Source: Rhodospirillales bacterium (GTDB taxonomy: Bacteria > Pseudomonadota > Alphaproteobacteria > Rhodospirillales > Casp-alpha2). From it: a stretch of DNA of 54,738 nucleotides. Below are positions 7,885 to 15,936 of this stretch, in pieces. A model generated the notes under the pieces. It was not told the DNA's origin, made no database searches, and saw only the letters and a program-made list of their open reading frames with translations. Location: positions 1 to 54,738 of the forward strand of contig JAGLED010000014.1 of the NCBI GenBank assembly GCA_023145215.1, read 5' to 3'. The stretch's first letter is position 1. Every line of letters starts with the position of its first letter. The translations under genes were made by a program, and so were the position numbers.

Positions 7885-9207
7885 TTATTTTCCGTAAATG
7901 TAATTCGGCAGCCACAGCGCGATTTCCGGGAAAGCCATGATCAGCGACAAGGCCGCAACCATGACCAGTACGAACGGCAGGATCGAACCGTAGATATCGC
8001 GGATCGTAATCTCCGGCGGCGCCATGGCGCGCATCAGGAACAGATTATAGCCGAACGGTGGCGTCATGTACGCGATCTGGGTGGTGATCGTGTAAAGCAC
8101 GCCGTACCAGATCAGATCGAAGCCGAGCGCGGCCACCAGCGGCACGTACAAGGGCGCCACGATGACCAACATCGCGGTATCGTCCAGGAATGTCCCCATG
8201 ACGAGAAACGACAACTGCATCAATATCAGGATCGTGAGGGGGCTCAGGTGCATCTGCTCGGTAAACAGGTTCTCGATCGCCTTGACCGCGCCCAACCCGT
8301 CGAACACCGCGCCGAAACCGAGCGCGGCCAGGATGATCCACATGAACATGCACGAGATGGCCAAGGTCTGGCGGACCGAAACCTCGAACACGTCCCTGTT
8401 CATACGACGCTTGAGGACGGCCGCCATGAACGCGGTCAGCGCGCCGATGGCGGAACTTTCGACAAGGCTGGTCCAGCCGTTGACGAACGGCACCATCATG
8501 GCGGCGAAGATCGCAACGGGGAGAAGTCCGGCGCGCAGCAATCGCAGCTTTTCCGACATCGGCACGTTGCGCTCTTCCCTGGGGAGCGCCGGGCCGAGAG
8601 CCGGATTAAGGCGGCAGCGAATATAGATGTAGACAACGAACAAGCCCGCCATCATCAGGCCGGGCACGACCCCCGCGAGCCACAACTGTCCGACCGGCTG
8701 GCGTGCGATCATGGCGTAAAGGACGAGGACGACGGACGGTGGGACGAGGATTCCCAGCGACGATCCCGCCTGAATGACACCCGTCACCATACGCTTGTCG
8801 TAGTTGCGTCTAAGGAGTTCCGGCAGCGCAATGGTGGCTCCAATGGCCATGCCCGCGACCGACAGGCCGTTCATCGCCGAAATCAAAACCATCAAACCAA
8901 TGGTGCCGATGGCGAGGCCGCCGTTGATGGGGCCCATCCAGACGTGGAACATCTTATAGAGATCGTCGGCGATTTTGGATTCCGACAAGACGTAACCCAT
9001 GAAAATGAACATCGGCAGCGTCAATAACGGGTACCATTTCATCAGCTTCATCGCCGATGCGAACGGGATCGTGGATCCGCCCGTCCCCCACAGTGCCAGC
9101 GCGGCGATGGCGGCGACACCGCCGATGGCGGCGAACACGCGCTGGCCCGTCATGAGCATCAGCATCATCGACGAGAACATCAAAAGCGCGATCAGTTCAT
9201 AGGACAC
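7885..9207 (-). CDS. dctM: TRAP transporter large permease (DctM)
   Basis: This 440-residue protein is hydrophobic throughout, with about 12 membrane segments, beginning MSYELIALLMFSSMML and containing the conserved LTLPMFIFMGYVLSES, GATIALPELLRRNY, AGSSLGILVPPSVVLVLYA and LDDTAMLVIVAPLYVPL stretches of the DctM/SiaM family. It forms the ion-coupled translocation channel with DctQ. I chose GTG 9207 because AGGAA lies about 10 bases upstream and the N-terminus then matches the family; an in-frame GTG at 9225 would overlap the end of dctQ. The gene follows dctQ almost without spacing, showing co-translation. Confidence 0.94.
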   Translation of the reverse strand: MSYELIALLMFSSMMLMLMTGQRVFAAIGGVAAIAALALWGTGGSTIPFASAMKLMKWYPLLTLPMFIFMGYVLSESKIADDLYKMFHVWMGPINGGLAIGTIGLMVLISAMNGLSVAGMAIGATIALPELLRRNYDKRMVTGVIQAGSSLGILVPPSVVLVLYAMIARQPVGQLWLAGVVPGLMMAGLFVVYIYIRCRLNPALGPALPREERNVPMSEKLRLLRAGLLPVAIFAAMMVPFVNGWTSLVESSAIGALTAFMAAVLKRRMNRDVFEVSVRQTLAISCMFMWIILAALGFGAVFDGLGAVKAIENLFTEQMHLSPLTILILMQLSFLVMGTFLDDTAMLVIVAPLYVPLVAALGFDLIWYGVLYTITTQIAYMTPPFGYNLFLMRAMAPPEITIRDIYGSILPFVLVMVAALSLIMAFPEIALWLPNYIYGK

Positions 9208-9211
9208 GGGG

Positions 9212-9718
9212 CTAGATTTCCTCACCCCTGATCTTGGCGATGTCCTTGCAGAGTTCCGCCAGCGACTGCAGCAGCATCAACAGGAAGCCGAGGCACATCA
9301 GCGTCTTGATCGGCCACAAGACCGGCCGCCATGCCGTCGGATTGCGCTCGCCGTACTGGAAGGCGTAGGCCGTGCTATCGATGGCGCCGTACAGCATCAC
9401 CCCCAGATAAAACAGCAGTAAAAGCACCGTGACGGAATCGAAGCATGCTTTCTTCTTCGGCGACCAGTTGGCGTAGAGCAGATCCATGCGGACGTTCGCA
9501 TTCAGCTGGATCGAATACGGCCCGCCCAGGATGTAATAGGCGACCATGGCGAACTGCGCCATTTCGAGCGTCCAGAGCGACGGGAGGAAGAACGTTTTCG
9601 ATATCGACGACCACAAGAGAATGCCGGCCATCACGAAGATCCCGTACATGGCGATGCGGCCGATCCGGTAGTTCACGGCCTCGACATACTTGACGAACAG
9701 CTTGATCGCCTTCGGCAT
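9212..9718 (-). CDS. dctQ: TRAP transporter small permease (DctQ)
   Basis: The 168-residue protein has four predicted membrane helices (for example IAMYGIFVMAGILLW and VTVLLLLFYLGVMLYGA) and the family motif around GGPYSIQLNANVRMD, typical of the four-helix TRAP small subunit. It pairs with the DctM protein encoded directly downstream. ATG 9718 is preferred to the upstream GTG at 9760 because an AGGGGGG ribosome-binding site lies 3-8 bases before it. It is the first gene of the TRAP operon and lies about 290 bp from the start of the next upstream structural repeat boundary, with a 100-bp repeat between it and the GGT gene. Confidence 0.93.
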   Translation of the reverse strand: MPKAIKLFVKYVEAVNYRIGRIAMYGIFVMAGILLWSSISKTFFLPSLWTLEMAQFAMVAYYILGGPYSIQLNANVRMDLLYANWSPKKKACFDSVTVLLLLFYLGVMLYGAIDSTAYAFQYGERNPTAWRPVLWPIKTLMCLGFLLMLLQSLAELCKDIAKIRGEEI

Positions 9719-9821
9719 CCGCCCCCCTGAACGTCGATTACCCGCCGTGCTTTGCTGCACGTGCGAATATACAGGTTAGCCGACCTGTGATTGCGGTCAA
9801 GCGGGGAACTCCAATTGCCCC

Positions 9822-9924
9822 CTCACCTAACCTCTCCCCCTGAAAGGGGGAGAGGGATGAGAGCGGTACGTGCATCGATACGGGAGTCCCTCTCCCCTGC
9901 GAAGCGGGGGAGAGGACAGGTGAG
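9822..9924. repeat. Structured intergenic repeat, copy 2 (cloverleaf-like)
   Basis: The outer pair CTCACCT (9822-9828) and AGGTGAG (9918-9924) encloses two strong hairpins: CCTCTCCCCC with GGGGGAGAGG (9831-9840/9846-9855) and CCTCTCCCC with GGGGAGAGG (9889-9897/9907-9915). Architecture and length match the copy at 5157-5256. It lies between the 3' end of the gamma-glutamyltransferase gene and the dctQ start, so it could weaken read-through between them. Confidence 0.85.
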
Positions 9925-9929
9925 AGGGC

Positions 9930-11537
9930 CTAAACCGCCAGCGCCATGCCGTCGCGGCCCGGATCGGCACCGCCGTCCATGCCTTTTTCGGTGAGGCGGA
10001 TCGCATGCACGCCGGCGAAATGGAAGTTGAGCGGGTAGCGGCGGAACTTGTAGCCGTCCGCTTCCAGTTCGGCCTGCACGAAACGCGGAATACGGTTGAC
10101 GATCTCGATGATGTCGCTGGTCGCCGAGAACCGCGGTGCAGAGACCGCCTGCTGCGCGTCCATGCCGTGGTCGATCACGTTCAGTATCCCTTGAAGGACG
10201 CCCATGGCGATGTAGGTGCCACCCGGTGCGCCGATCAGCAGCATCGGCTTGCCGTCCTTGAACACCATCGACGGCGCCATCGAGGTGAAGCGCGACTTGC
10301 CGGGTGCCAAAGAACCGGTCATGCCCGGGCGCGGGTCGAAGACGCCCATGCAGCCGTTGTAGACGAAACCGAGCCCCTCGGTCGTGACCCCCGACGGCAT
10401 GCCGAGCGAATGGGTCATGGTGACGCAGTTGCCCTGTGCATCGACGGTGCAAAGGTGGGTGGTTTCCTTCTGGTCCTCGCCCTTCTGGAAGCGCGGCACA
10501 TGGGTTTTCTCGCCGGATTTGATTTTGTCCGCCATTTTCTTGGCGTAATCCTTGGACAACAGCATATCGAGCGGGATATCGACGAAGCGCGGGTCGCCGA
10601 CATGCTTGTCCTTGTCGACGGTGGCGATCTTCATCGCTTCGGCGACGGTGCGGATATATTCTGGTGAATTCAGGCCCATCCCCGCGAGATCGAAGTTCTC
10701 GAGGATGTTCAGCATCTCCAGCACCATGATGCCGCCGCCCGGCGGTGGGGAAGACGCGATCTGGTAGCCGCGGTAATCGGTCCACAGAAGCTCGGTGTCT
10801 TCGGGGCCGGCTTTTTTGAGATCTTCGGCCGTGATCAGGCCGCCGTTGGCTTCCATGTCGGCGACGATCTTGGACGCGATCTCACCCTCATAGAAATCGT
10901 CGGCGCCGGCTTTGGCGATGCGGGAATAGGTCTTCGCCATATCGGTGTTGGTGATAACTCCGCCCATCGGCTTCATAGAGCCGTCGGCGTTGAGATAAAT
11001 CTTCGCCGTGGCGGGGGAACCGCGAAGATATTCGATGTGTTCGACGCGTCCGCCGGGTTCGACCTGTTCCCAGAAGCGGCGCACGTGAGGGCGGATCATC
11101 CAGCCGTTGGCGGCGTATTCGATGGCCGGCTGGATCACTTCGGCGAGCGACTTCGTGCCCCATTTTTTCAAAGCGGTGTCGTAGGCCCGCAGGCTTTCCG
11201 GCGTGGCGATGGACTGATAGCCAACCTCGTTGACGCGGCCTTCGAGGATAAAGCCGAAGCCGTCCTCGCACTCGTGGAGCAGTTTGTCGAGCCACATGTC
11301 CTCTTTAACGCCAAGGGGCGCGCGGGCATGGAAATCCAGGCACTGGTGGGTTTCGAAATCGGGAAGGTAAACGTGCATCGAGCCGAAACCCGCGATCCCC
11401 GACATGAACGGGTCGACGGTCGTCTGCACCAGCGCCGTCGCGATCGCAGCGTCGACGGCGTTGCCCCCGGATTTCAACACCATTGCGCCGGCCTCTACAG
11501 CCTCCGGCTGCGGCGCGCACACCATACCCTTAGCCAT
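9930..11537 (-). CDS. Gamma-glutamyltransferase family protein, no signal peptide
   Basis: The 535-residue protein is an Ntn-hydrolase of the GGT family, which cleaves or transfers gamma-glutamyl groups after autocatalytic self-cleavage. The processing nucleophile is Thr359 in ETTHLCTVDAQGN, giving a large subunit of 358 and a small subunit of 177 residues. SGGNAVDAAIATA, AGFGS and the PSGVTTEGLGF region are further family marks. Classical GGTs are periplasmic, but this one begins MAKGMVCAPQPEAVEAG with no signal peptide, so it is probably cytoplasmic. ATG 11537 has AAGGAGAG upstream; longer in-frame starts would overlap the aldolase gene. It sits 38 bp after a class II aldolase gene. Acylases of the cephalosporin or capsule-hydrolase type share the fold and remain alternatives. 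Confidence 0.93.
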   Translation of the reverse strand: MAKGMVCAPQPEAVEAGAMVLKSGGNAVDAAIATALVQTTVDPFMSGIAGFGSMHVYLPDFETHQCLDFHARAPLGVKEDMWLDKLLHECEDGFGFILEGRVNEVGYQSIATPESLRAYDTALKKWGTKSLAEVIQPAIEYAANGWMIRPHVRRFWEQVEPGGRVEHIEYLRGSPATAKIYLNADGSMKPMGGVITNTDMAKTYSRIAKAGADDFYEGEIASKIVADMEANGGLITAEDLKKAGPEDTELLWTDYRGYQIASSPPPGGGIMVLEMLNILENFDLAGMGLNSPEYIRTVAEAMKIATVDKDKHVGDPRFVDIPLDMLLSKDYAKKMADKIKSGEKTHVPRFQKGEDQKETTHLCTVDAQGNCVTMTHSLGMPSGVTTEGLGFVYNGCMGVFDPRPGMTGSLAPGKSRFTSMAPSMVFKDGKPMLLIGAPGGTYIAMGVLQGILNVIDHGMDAQQAVSAPRFSATSDIIEIVNRIPRFVQAELEADGYKFRRYPLNFHFAGVHAIRLTEKGMDGGADPGRDGMALAV

Positions 11538-11575
11538 CTCAGGCTCTCCTTCTCGGTTTGATCTTCTGGTCGTCG

Positions 11576-12355
11576 TTATTCGGCGTAACTGGGATCGATG
11601 CGGTCGAGCATGCGCTTGAAGGCATCCCACTGCATCGCGGCATTCTTGCCACTGGAGTAGTTCTTTTCGAACTGTTGTGCGGTTTTCTCGCAAGTCGCGT
11701 CATCGACGATGCGCAACTCGCCGCCGCCCGTCTGCGCCATCAATTGAAGCTGGCACGAGTCGTTCAAGCGTTTATGCAGGATGAAGGCATGGGCGACGCT
11801 GTCACCGACGGTCAACAGCCCGTGGTTCCAGAGAATCATCGCATTCAGATCGCCGAGGTCGGCGGCAAGGCGGTCGCGCTCGTCGAGGTCGTCGGCGATG
11901 CCTTCGAAGTCGTGGTAGGCGAGGCGGTTATAGAAGCAGAGCGACTTTTGATTCAGCATCAGAAGACCGTTCTTCTGTGCGGATACGGCCATGCCCTCCA
12001 TCGTGTGGGTGTGCATGACGCAGACCGCGTCTTCACGGTTCATGTGGATGGCGGAATGGATCGTAAAGCCGGCCTTGATGTAGCCGAAGGGGCTTTCCAT
12101 GATCTTGTTGCCGTCGCAGTCGATCTTGATCAACGACGATGCGGTGATCTCTTCGAACTTCAATCCGAGCGGATTGATGAGGAAATGATGGTCCGAACCG
12201 GGCACTCGCGCCGAGTTGTGGGTGAAAAGGACGTCATCCCAACCATAGTGGGCGACAAGACGGTAACAGGCCGCGAGATCGACGCGCATTTGCCATTCTT
12301 CTTCCGAAACCCGATCGCGCACCGACGGCAATTCGAGTGCATGGACGTTGCTCAT
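11576..12355 (-). CDS. Class II aldolase/adducin family protein
   Basis: The 259-residue protein matches the zinc-dependent class II aldolase/adducin-head fold. The metal-binding His pair is in CVMHTHTMEG (about 119-128), a third His is in ILWNHGLLTVG, and the phosphate or substrate loop is near LFTHNSARVPGSDHHF. Relatives include fuculose-phosphate aldolase, ribulose-phosphate epimerase and tetronate-phosphate decarboxylases, and the reaction here cannot be assigned. It is the first gene of a minus-strand run leading to GGT and the TRAP transporter. Its promoter should lie in the 101-bp gap shared with the divergent CocE/NonD hydrolase. Confidence 0.92.
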   Translation of the reverse strand: MSNVHALELPSVRDRVSEEEWQMRVDLAACYRLVAHYGWDDVLFTHNSARVPGSDHHFLINPLGLKFEEITASSLIKIDCDGNKIMESPFGYIKAGFTIHSAIHMNREDAVCVMHTHTMEGMAVSAQKNGLLMLNQKSLCFYNRLAYHDFEGIADDLDERDRLAADLGDLNAMILWNHGLLTVGDSVAHAFILHKRLNDSCQLQLMAQTGGGELRIVDDATCEKTAQQFEKNYSSGKNAAMQWDAFKRMLDRIDPSYAE

Positions 12356-12456
12356 TTCTATTCCTCCAGCTACGACTATCCCCTAAGGTTCCATCATCAC
12401 GGGCCTTTCCGCAAGACCTGCAAATTCTAATATCTATTCGATCAGGGAGATCAGAA

Positions 12457-14298
12457 GTGTCGGACAGCAATTCGGGAGCGGGATGGAACGTCTCGCCCAG
12501 GGACTATGTGCGTGGCCTGGAGAAAGGGTGCGAGGGGGAGCGTCTAAGCTCCGTCTACGTGCCGATGCGTGACGGAATCAGGCTCGCGGTCGACGTCCAC
12601 CTGCCCGGCACCGAAGACGAGAATAAAGCGTATCCGACGATCTGCATTTTCACGCCTTATTACCGGCGCTTCGCACTCAGGGAAGGGCACAGGGAGGGTA
12701 TCGATCCCTGCCCGACCATCGCCTTTTACCGCGACAATTTCGTCAAGCGCGGCTATGCGCTGGTCTGCGTGGACGTCCGGGGCTCCGGCGCCAGCTTCGG
12801 TTGCCGCGACGGTTTCCGATCACCGGCCGAACGTCTCGACCACCACGACACGGTTGACTGGGTCGCCCAGCAGCCCTGGTGCGACGGCAACATCGGGGCG
12901 ACGGGGATCTCGTATCCCGGCGCCGCGTCCGACTTCCTGGCATCGACCAACCATCCGAATGTGAAAGCCGTCGCGCCGCTGTTCGCGGTTTGGGACACGT
13001 GGTCGAACCACCTTTATCCCGGCGGTGTACTTTTGACGTGCGTGACCCGGAATTACGGTCAACTCGCCGATGCGCTCGATTTCGACGACCGTGACCTGAT
13101 TCCCGATTACGCGTATTTCAAGGACGACGATCTGGCCGGACCGGCGCCGGTCGACGAGGACACTGACGGTTCGCTCGTCAAAGCGGCGCTCAAGGACCAT
13201 GTCGCCAACTTCAACATGCAGGACTTCGCGCAGCAATTCCGCTTCCGCGACGATGCACTGACCGACAATCCGGACTATCAGAGCCGTGTGATCTGCCCCT
13301 ACAACTACGCCAGCCGGGACGCCGACAAGAACACGGCGTATTACACGATCTCGGGCTGGATGGATGGCGGCGGGTATTCCGTAGGCACGATTCAGCGCTA
13401 CCTGTGGCTGAAAGAAAAGCACCACCGTTTGATGCTGGGGCCGTGGGACCACGGCGCGCGCGGTCACGTCAGCCCGTGGCGCGGAGACAAGCCCGAAGCA
13501 CAACAGCCGTTCGTCGCCGCCGAAGTACTGCGCTTTTTCGACACGCATCTGAAAGGGATCGACGCCGGGATCGAGGACGAGGCGCGCGTGCACTACTTCA
13601 CCATGGGCGCGGAAGAATGGCAGTCGGCCGACAACTGGCCGCCGGCGGAACCGGACACTGTGCTTTATTTCGGCGCGGACAATACGCTCAGCCTGGCAGC
13701 CCCGGACGCCGACGAAGGGGTCGACGACTATCAAGCGGACTACGACTGCCGGACCGGGTTTCATACCCGCTATGACCGGCTATACATCGCCAACGTCGAC
13801 ACCTATTACGACGACTGGCACGGTCGTGACGAAAAGATGCTGAACTTCACGTCCGAGGCCTTCGACGTGGACACCGAAATGACCGGCCATCCCGTCATCG
13901 ATCTGCACTTCACGTGCTCTGAGAAAGACGGGACGTTCTTCGTCTATATTTCCGACATCACCCCCGAAGGTAAATCGCTCTATGTGACGGAAGGCGTGTT
14001 CCGCGCGTTGCACCGCAAGATCGGGGATTTGCCCAAGGATATCCCGCCGACGGGGCCGACCCATTCATTCAATCGCGCCGACGCCGAGCATCTTGTCCCG
14101 GGCGAGGCGGCGAGCGCATCGTTTGAGTTGCTGCCGACGTCCTATCTGTTCCGGGCGGGGCATAAGCTCAGGGTTTCGATCGCGGCGTCCGACAGCGATC
14201 ATTTCACACGGATTCCGGATGGACGCCCGCCCAAGTTCGTGTTTTTCCGCACAGCGGAACAGCCGTCGGCGGTCCGGCTGCCGATTGTCCGCCGCTAG
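12457..14298 (+). CDS. CocE/NonD family hydrolase
   Basis: This 613-residue alpha/beta hydrolase belongs to the X-Pro dipeptidyl-peptidase/cocaine esterase family. The N-terminal catalytic domain contains VYVPMRDGIRLAVDVHLP, the nucleophile Ser in TGISYPGA (about 150) and the catalytic His in LGPWDHGARGH (about 330). The C-terminal half is the jelly-roll domain typical of the family (HPVIDLHFTCSEKDGTFFVYISD). GTG 12457 is chosen because AGGGAGA lies 6 bases upstream; the frame stays open to 12337 but would run into the divergent aldolase gene. No signal peptide is evident. It probably hydrolyses an amide or ester; a link to the gamma-glutamyl cluster is inferred only from position. Confidence 0.93.
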   Translation: MSDSNSGAGWNVSPRDYVRGLEKGCEGERLSSVYVPMRDGIRLAVDVHLPGTEDENKAYPTICIFTPYYRRFALREGHREGIDPCPTIAFYRDNFVKRGYALVCVDVRGSGASFGCRDGFRSPAERLDHHDTVDWVAQQPWCDGNIGATGISYPGAASDFLASTNHPNVKAVAPLFAVWDTWSNHLYPGGVLLTCVTRNYGQLADALDFDDRDLIPDYAYFKDDDLAGPAPVDEDTDGSLVKAALKDHVANFNMQDFAQQFRFRDDALTDNPDYQSRVICPYNYASRDADKNTAYYTISGWMDGGGYSVGTIQRYLWLKEKHHRLMLGPWDHGARGHVSPWRGDKPEAQQPFVAAEVLRFFDTHLKGIDAGIEDEARVHYFTMGAEEWQSADNWPPAEPDTVLYFGADNTLSLAAPDADEGVDDYQADYDCRTGFHTRYDRLYIANVDTYYDDWHGRDEKMLNFTSEAFDVDTEMTGHPVIDLHFTCSEKDGTFFVYISDITPEGKSLYVTEGVFRALHRKIGDLPKDIPPTGPTHSFNRADAEHLVPGEAASASFELLPTSYLFRAGHKLRVSIAASDSDHFTRIPDGRPPKFVFFRTAEQPSAVRLPIVRR

Positions 14299-14314
14299 GT
14301 CATTGAAAATCAAA

Positions 14315-14350
14315 AACCCCCTTCCGATATGCAATGTTGTGAAGGGGGTT
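14315..14350 (+). promoter_or_regulatory. Hairpin masking a ribosome-binding site
   Basis: A perfect 10-bp inverted repeat, AACCCCCTTC (14315-14324) and GAAGGGGGTT (14341-14350), has a 16-base loop. The right arm contains the GAAGGGGG Shine-Dalgarno sequence of the gene starting at 14353, so the folded RNA would hide it. It could also serve as a terminator for the upstream hydrolase gene, but no T-tract beyond TT follows. Confidence 0.6.
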
Positions 14351-14352
14351 GT

Positions 14353-15339
14353 ATGGCCAACGAGCTGATACCCGATATCGATCCGGCGCTGCAGCCGACG
14401 CCCGAAGATTTGAACTTTGACCTCAAAGCAGCGCTCCGTGCGATCTATCTGATCCGTACCCGGGTCCCTGAGGACGGCTTTACGGCTCAATCGCTCGGCA
14501 GCGAACGGGCCGGACACGCCGTACTGATCGACGAACGGGGCATCCTGCTGACCATCGGCTACTTGGTGGTCGAGGCGGAAAGCGTCTGGCTGGTCGATGC
14601 CGACGGTGCCGCGGTAGAGGGACATGTGCTTGGTGCGGATACCGAAACAGGCTTCGGGCTCGTGCAGATGCTGGGCCGGCCGTCAATCAAACCGCTTAAA
14701 GTTGGGACCGCGACCGACCTTGAGGTCGGTGACCGGGCGATCGTCGCCGGGTATGGCGGCTGCGGCCAGTCGGTGGACGTCGAGGTCGTGGGCCGTCGCG
14801 AGTTCGCTGGTTATTGGGAGTACCTTCTGGATAACGCCATCTTCACCTCGCCGCCACACCCGTTCTGGGGCGGTGCGGCGCTGATCGGCAGCGATGGGAC
14901 GCTCAAGGGCATCGGTTCCCTTTTCGTGCAGGAGGGGGCACACGACGGTGGCGATGACGAGCCTCGCGAAGGCAACATGATCGTGCCGATCGATCTGCTC
15001 GACACCATCAAGGACGACCTGCTGCAGCACGGTCAGCGTATGACGCCGCCCCGGCCGTGGCTCGGCATGTTTTCCGCCGAGAACGCGGGCAAGGTGGTGA
15101 TCGCCGGATTGTGGTCGGATGGCCCCGCCGATAATGCCGGCCTCGAAGCCGGCGACCTGGTGCTCGAGGTTGGGGGTAAACCAGTGACCAGCATGGCGGG
15201 CATGTACAAGGCGATCTGGGGGCTTGGCAGCGCGGGCGTAACGGTGCCGCTGACGATCTTCCGCGACAAGCGCATTATCGAGCTTGAGATCGAAAGCGCC
15301 AGCCGGACCGAATTCTATAAGAAACCCGGTCTGCATTGA
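14353..15339 (+). CDS. HtrA/DegP-like protein with PDZ domain, catalytically dead
   Basis: The 328-residue protein has a trypsin-like double beta-barrel (about 45-210) followed by one PDZ domain (about 230-320: RPWLGMFSAEN, DNAGLEAGDLVLEVGGKPV, LTIFRDKRI). By eye it aligns with DegP, but all three catalytic positions differ: TNNHVV becomes TIGYLVV, the Asp position in DPRSDIAL becomes TETGFGLV, and GNSGGAL becomes FWGGAAL. No signal peptide is present. It is therefore probably a cytoplasmic, inactive scaffold or sensor rather than a protease. ATG 14353 follows a GGGGG site that lies inside a hairpin. The alkB gene starts 3 bp after its stop, so the two are co-transcribed. Its partner is unknown. 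Confidence 0.88.
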   Translation: MANELIPDIDPALQPTPEDLNFDLKAALRAIYLIRTRVPEDGFTAQSLGSERAGHAVLIDERGILLTIGYLVVEAESVWLVDADGAAVEGHVLGADTETGFGLVQMLGRPSIKPLKVGTATDLEVGDRAIVAGYGGCGQSVDVEVVGRREFAGYWEYLLDNAIFTSPPHPFWGGAALIGSDGTLKGIGSLFVQEGAHDGGDDEPREGNMIVPIDLLDTIKDDLLQHGQRMTPPRPWLGMFSAENAGKVVIAGLWSDGPADNAGLEAGDLVLEVGGKPVTSMAGMYKAIWGLGSAGVTVPLTIFRDKRIIELEIESASRTEFYKKPGLH

Positions 15340-15342
15340 GCC

Positions 15343-15930
15343 ATGCCACTGGTGTCGGGTCGTGACCTCGGGATCGCCGGCGCGGATATCACCCTTTTCG
15401 AGAACGCTTTTTCCGATCCGGAACACCTATTTCGTGCCGTCGAGGCGGAAGCCGACTGGCAGAGCGAGAACATCACGCTGTTCGGCCGCACGCACGCCAT
15501 GCCGCGTTTGATCTGCTGGATGGGCGATAAGCCCTACCGTTATTCCGGCCTGACCCATCCCGCCGCATCCTTCACGCCTGTGGTGCGCGAACTCGCCGAA
15601 AAGGTGACGCAAATCGCGAAGGCCGACTTTAACGGCGTCTTGCTCAATCTCTACCGTGACGGGCGCGACAGCATGGGCTGGCACGCCGATGATGAAGCCT
15701 CGCTGGGGTCAAGACCCGTAATCGCGTCGGTCAGTCTGGGGGCGACCCGCCGCATGCGGTTCAAGCCGAAGAAGCATTTTGACGGAGAGCCTTTCGGGAT
15801 CGACTTGCCTGACGGAAGTCTGCTGGTCATGAGGGGAGAGACACAGGCCAACTGGCTGCATGCGGTGAGCAAAACCGCGAGGCCCGTCGGGCCCAGGATC
15901 AATCTGACGTTCAGGAAGATACAGGAATAA
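15343..15930 (+). CDS. alkB: AlkB-type 2-oxoglutarate/Fe(II) dioxygenase
   Basis: The 195-residue protein matches AlkB homologues of the ALKBH2/3 type, which repair N1-methyladenine and N3-methylcytosine by oxidative demethylation. Iron ligands are His114 and Asp116 in GWHADDE and His173 in WLHAVSKT; the 2-oxoglutarate-binding Arg185 is in PRINLTFR. NLYRDGRDSMGWH and SLGATRRMRF are close to the eukaryotic-like AlkB subgroup rather than E. coli AlkB. It follows the HtrA-like gene by 3 bp, which suggests an operon. No ada or adaptive-response regulator is nearby. The 3' end converges with the IclR gene at 6 bp. Confidence 0.93.
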   Translation: MPLVSGRDLGIAGADITLFENAFSDPEHLFRAVEAEADWQSENITLFGRTHAMPRLICWMGDKPYRYSGLTHPAASFTPVVRELAEKVTQIAKADFNGVLLNLYRDGRDSMGWHADDEASLGSRPVIASVSLGATRRMRFKPKKHFDGEPFGIDLPDGSLLVMRGETQANWLHAVSKTARPVGPRINLTFRKIQE

Positions 15931-15936
15931 GCGTCA

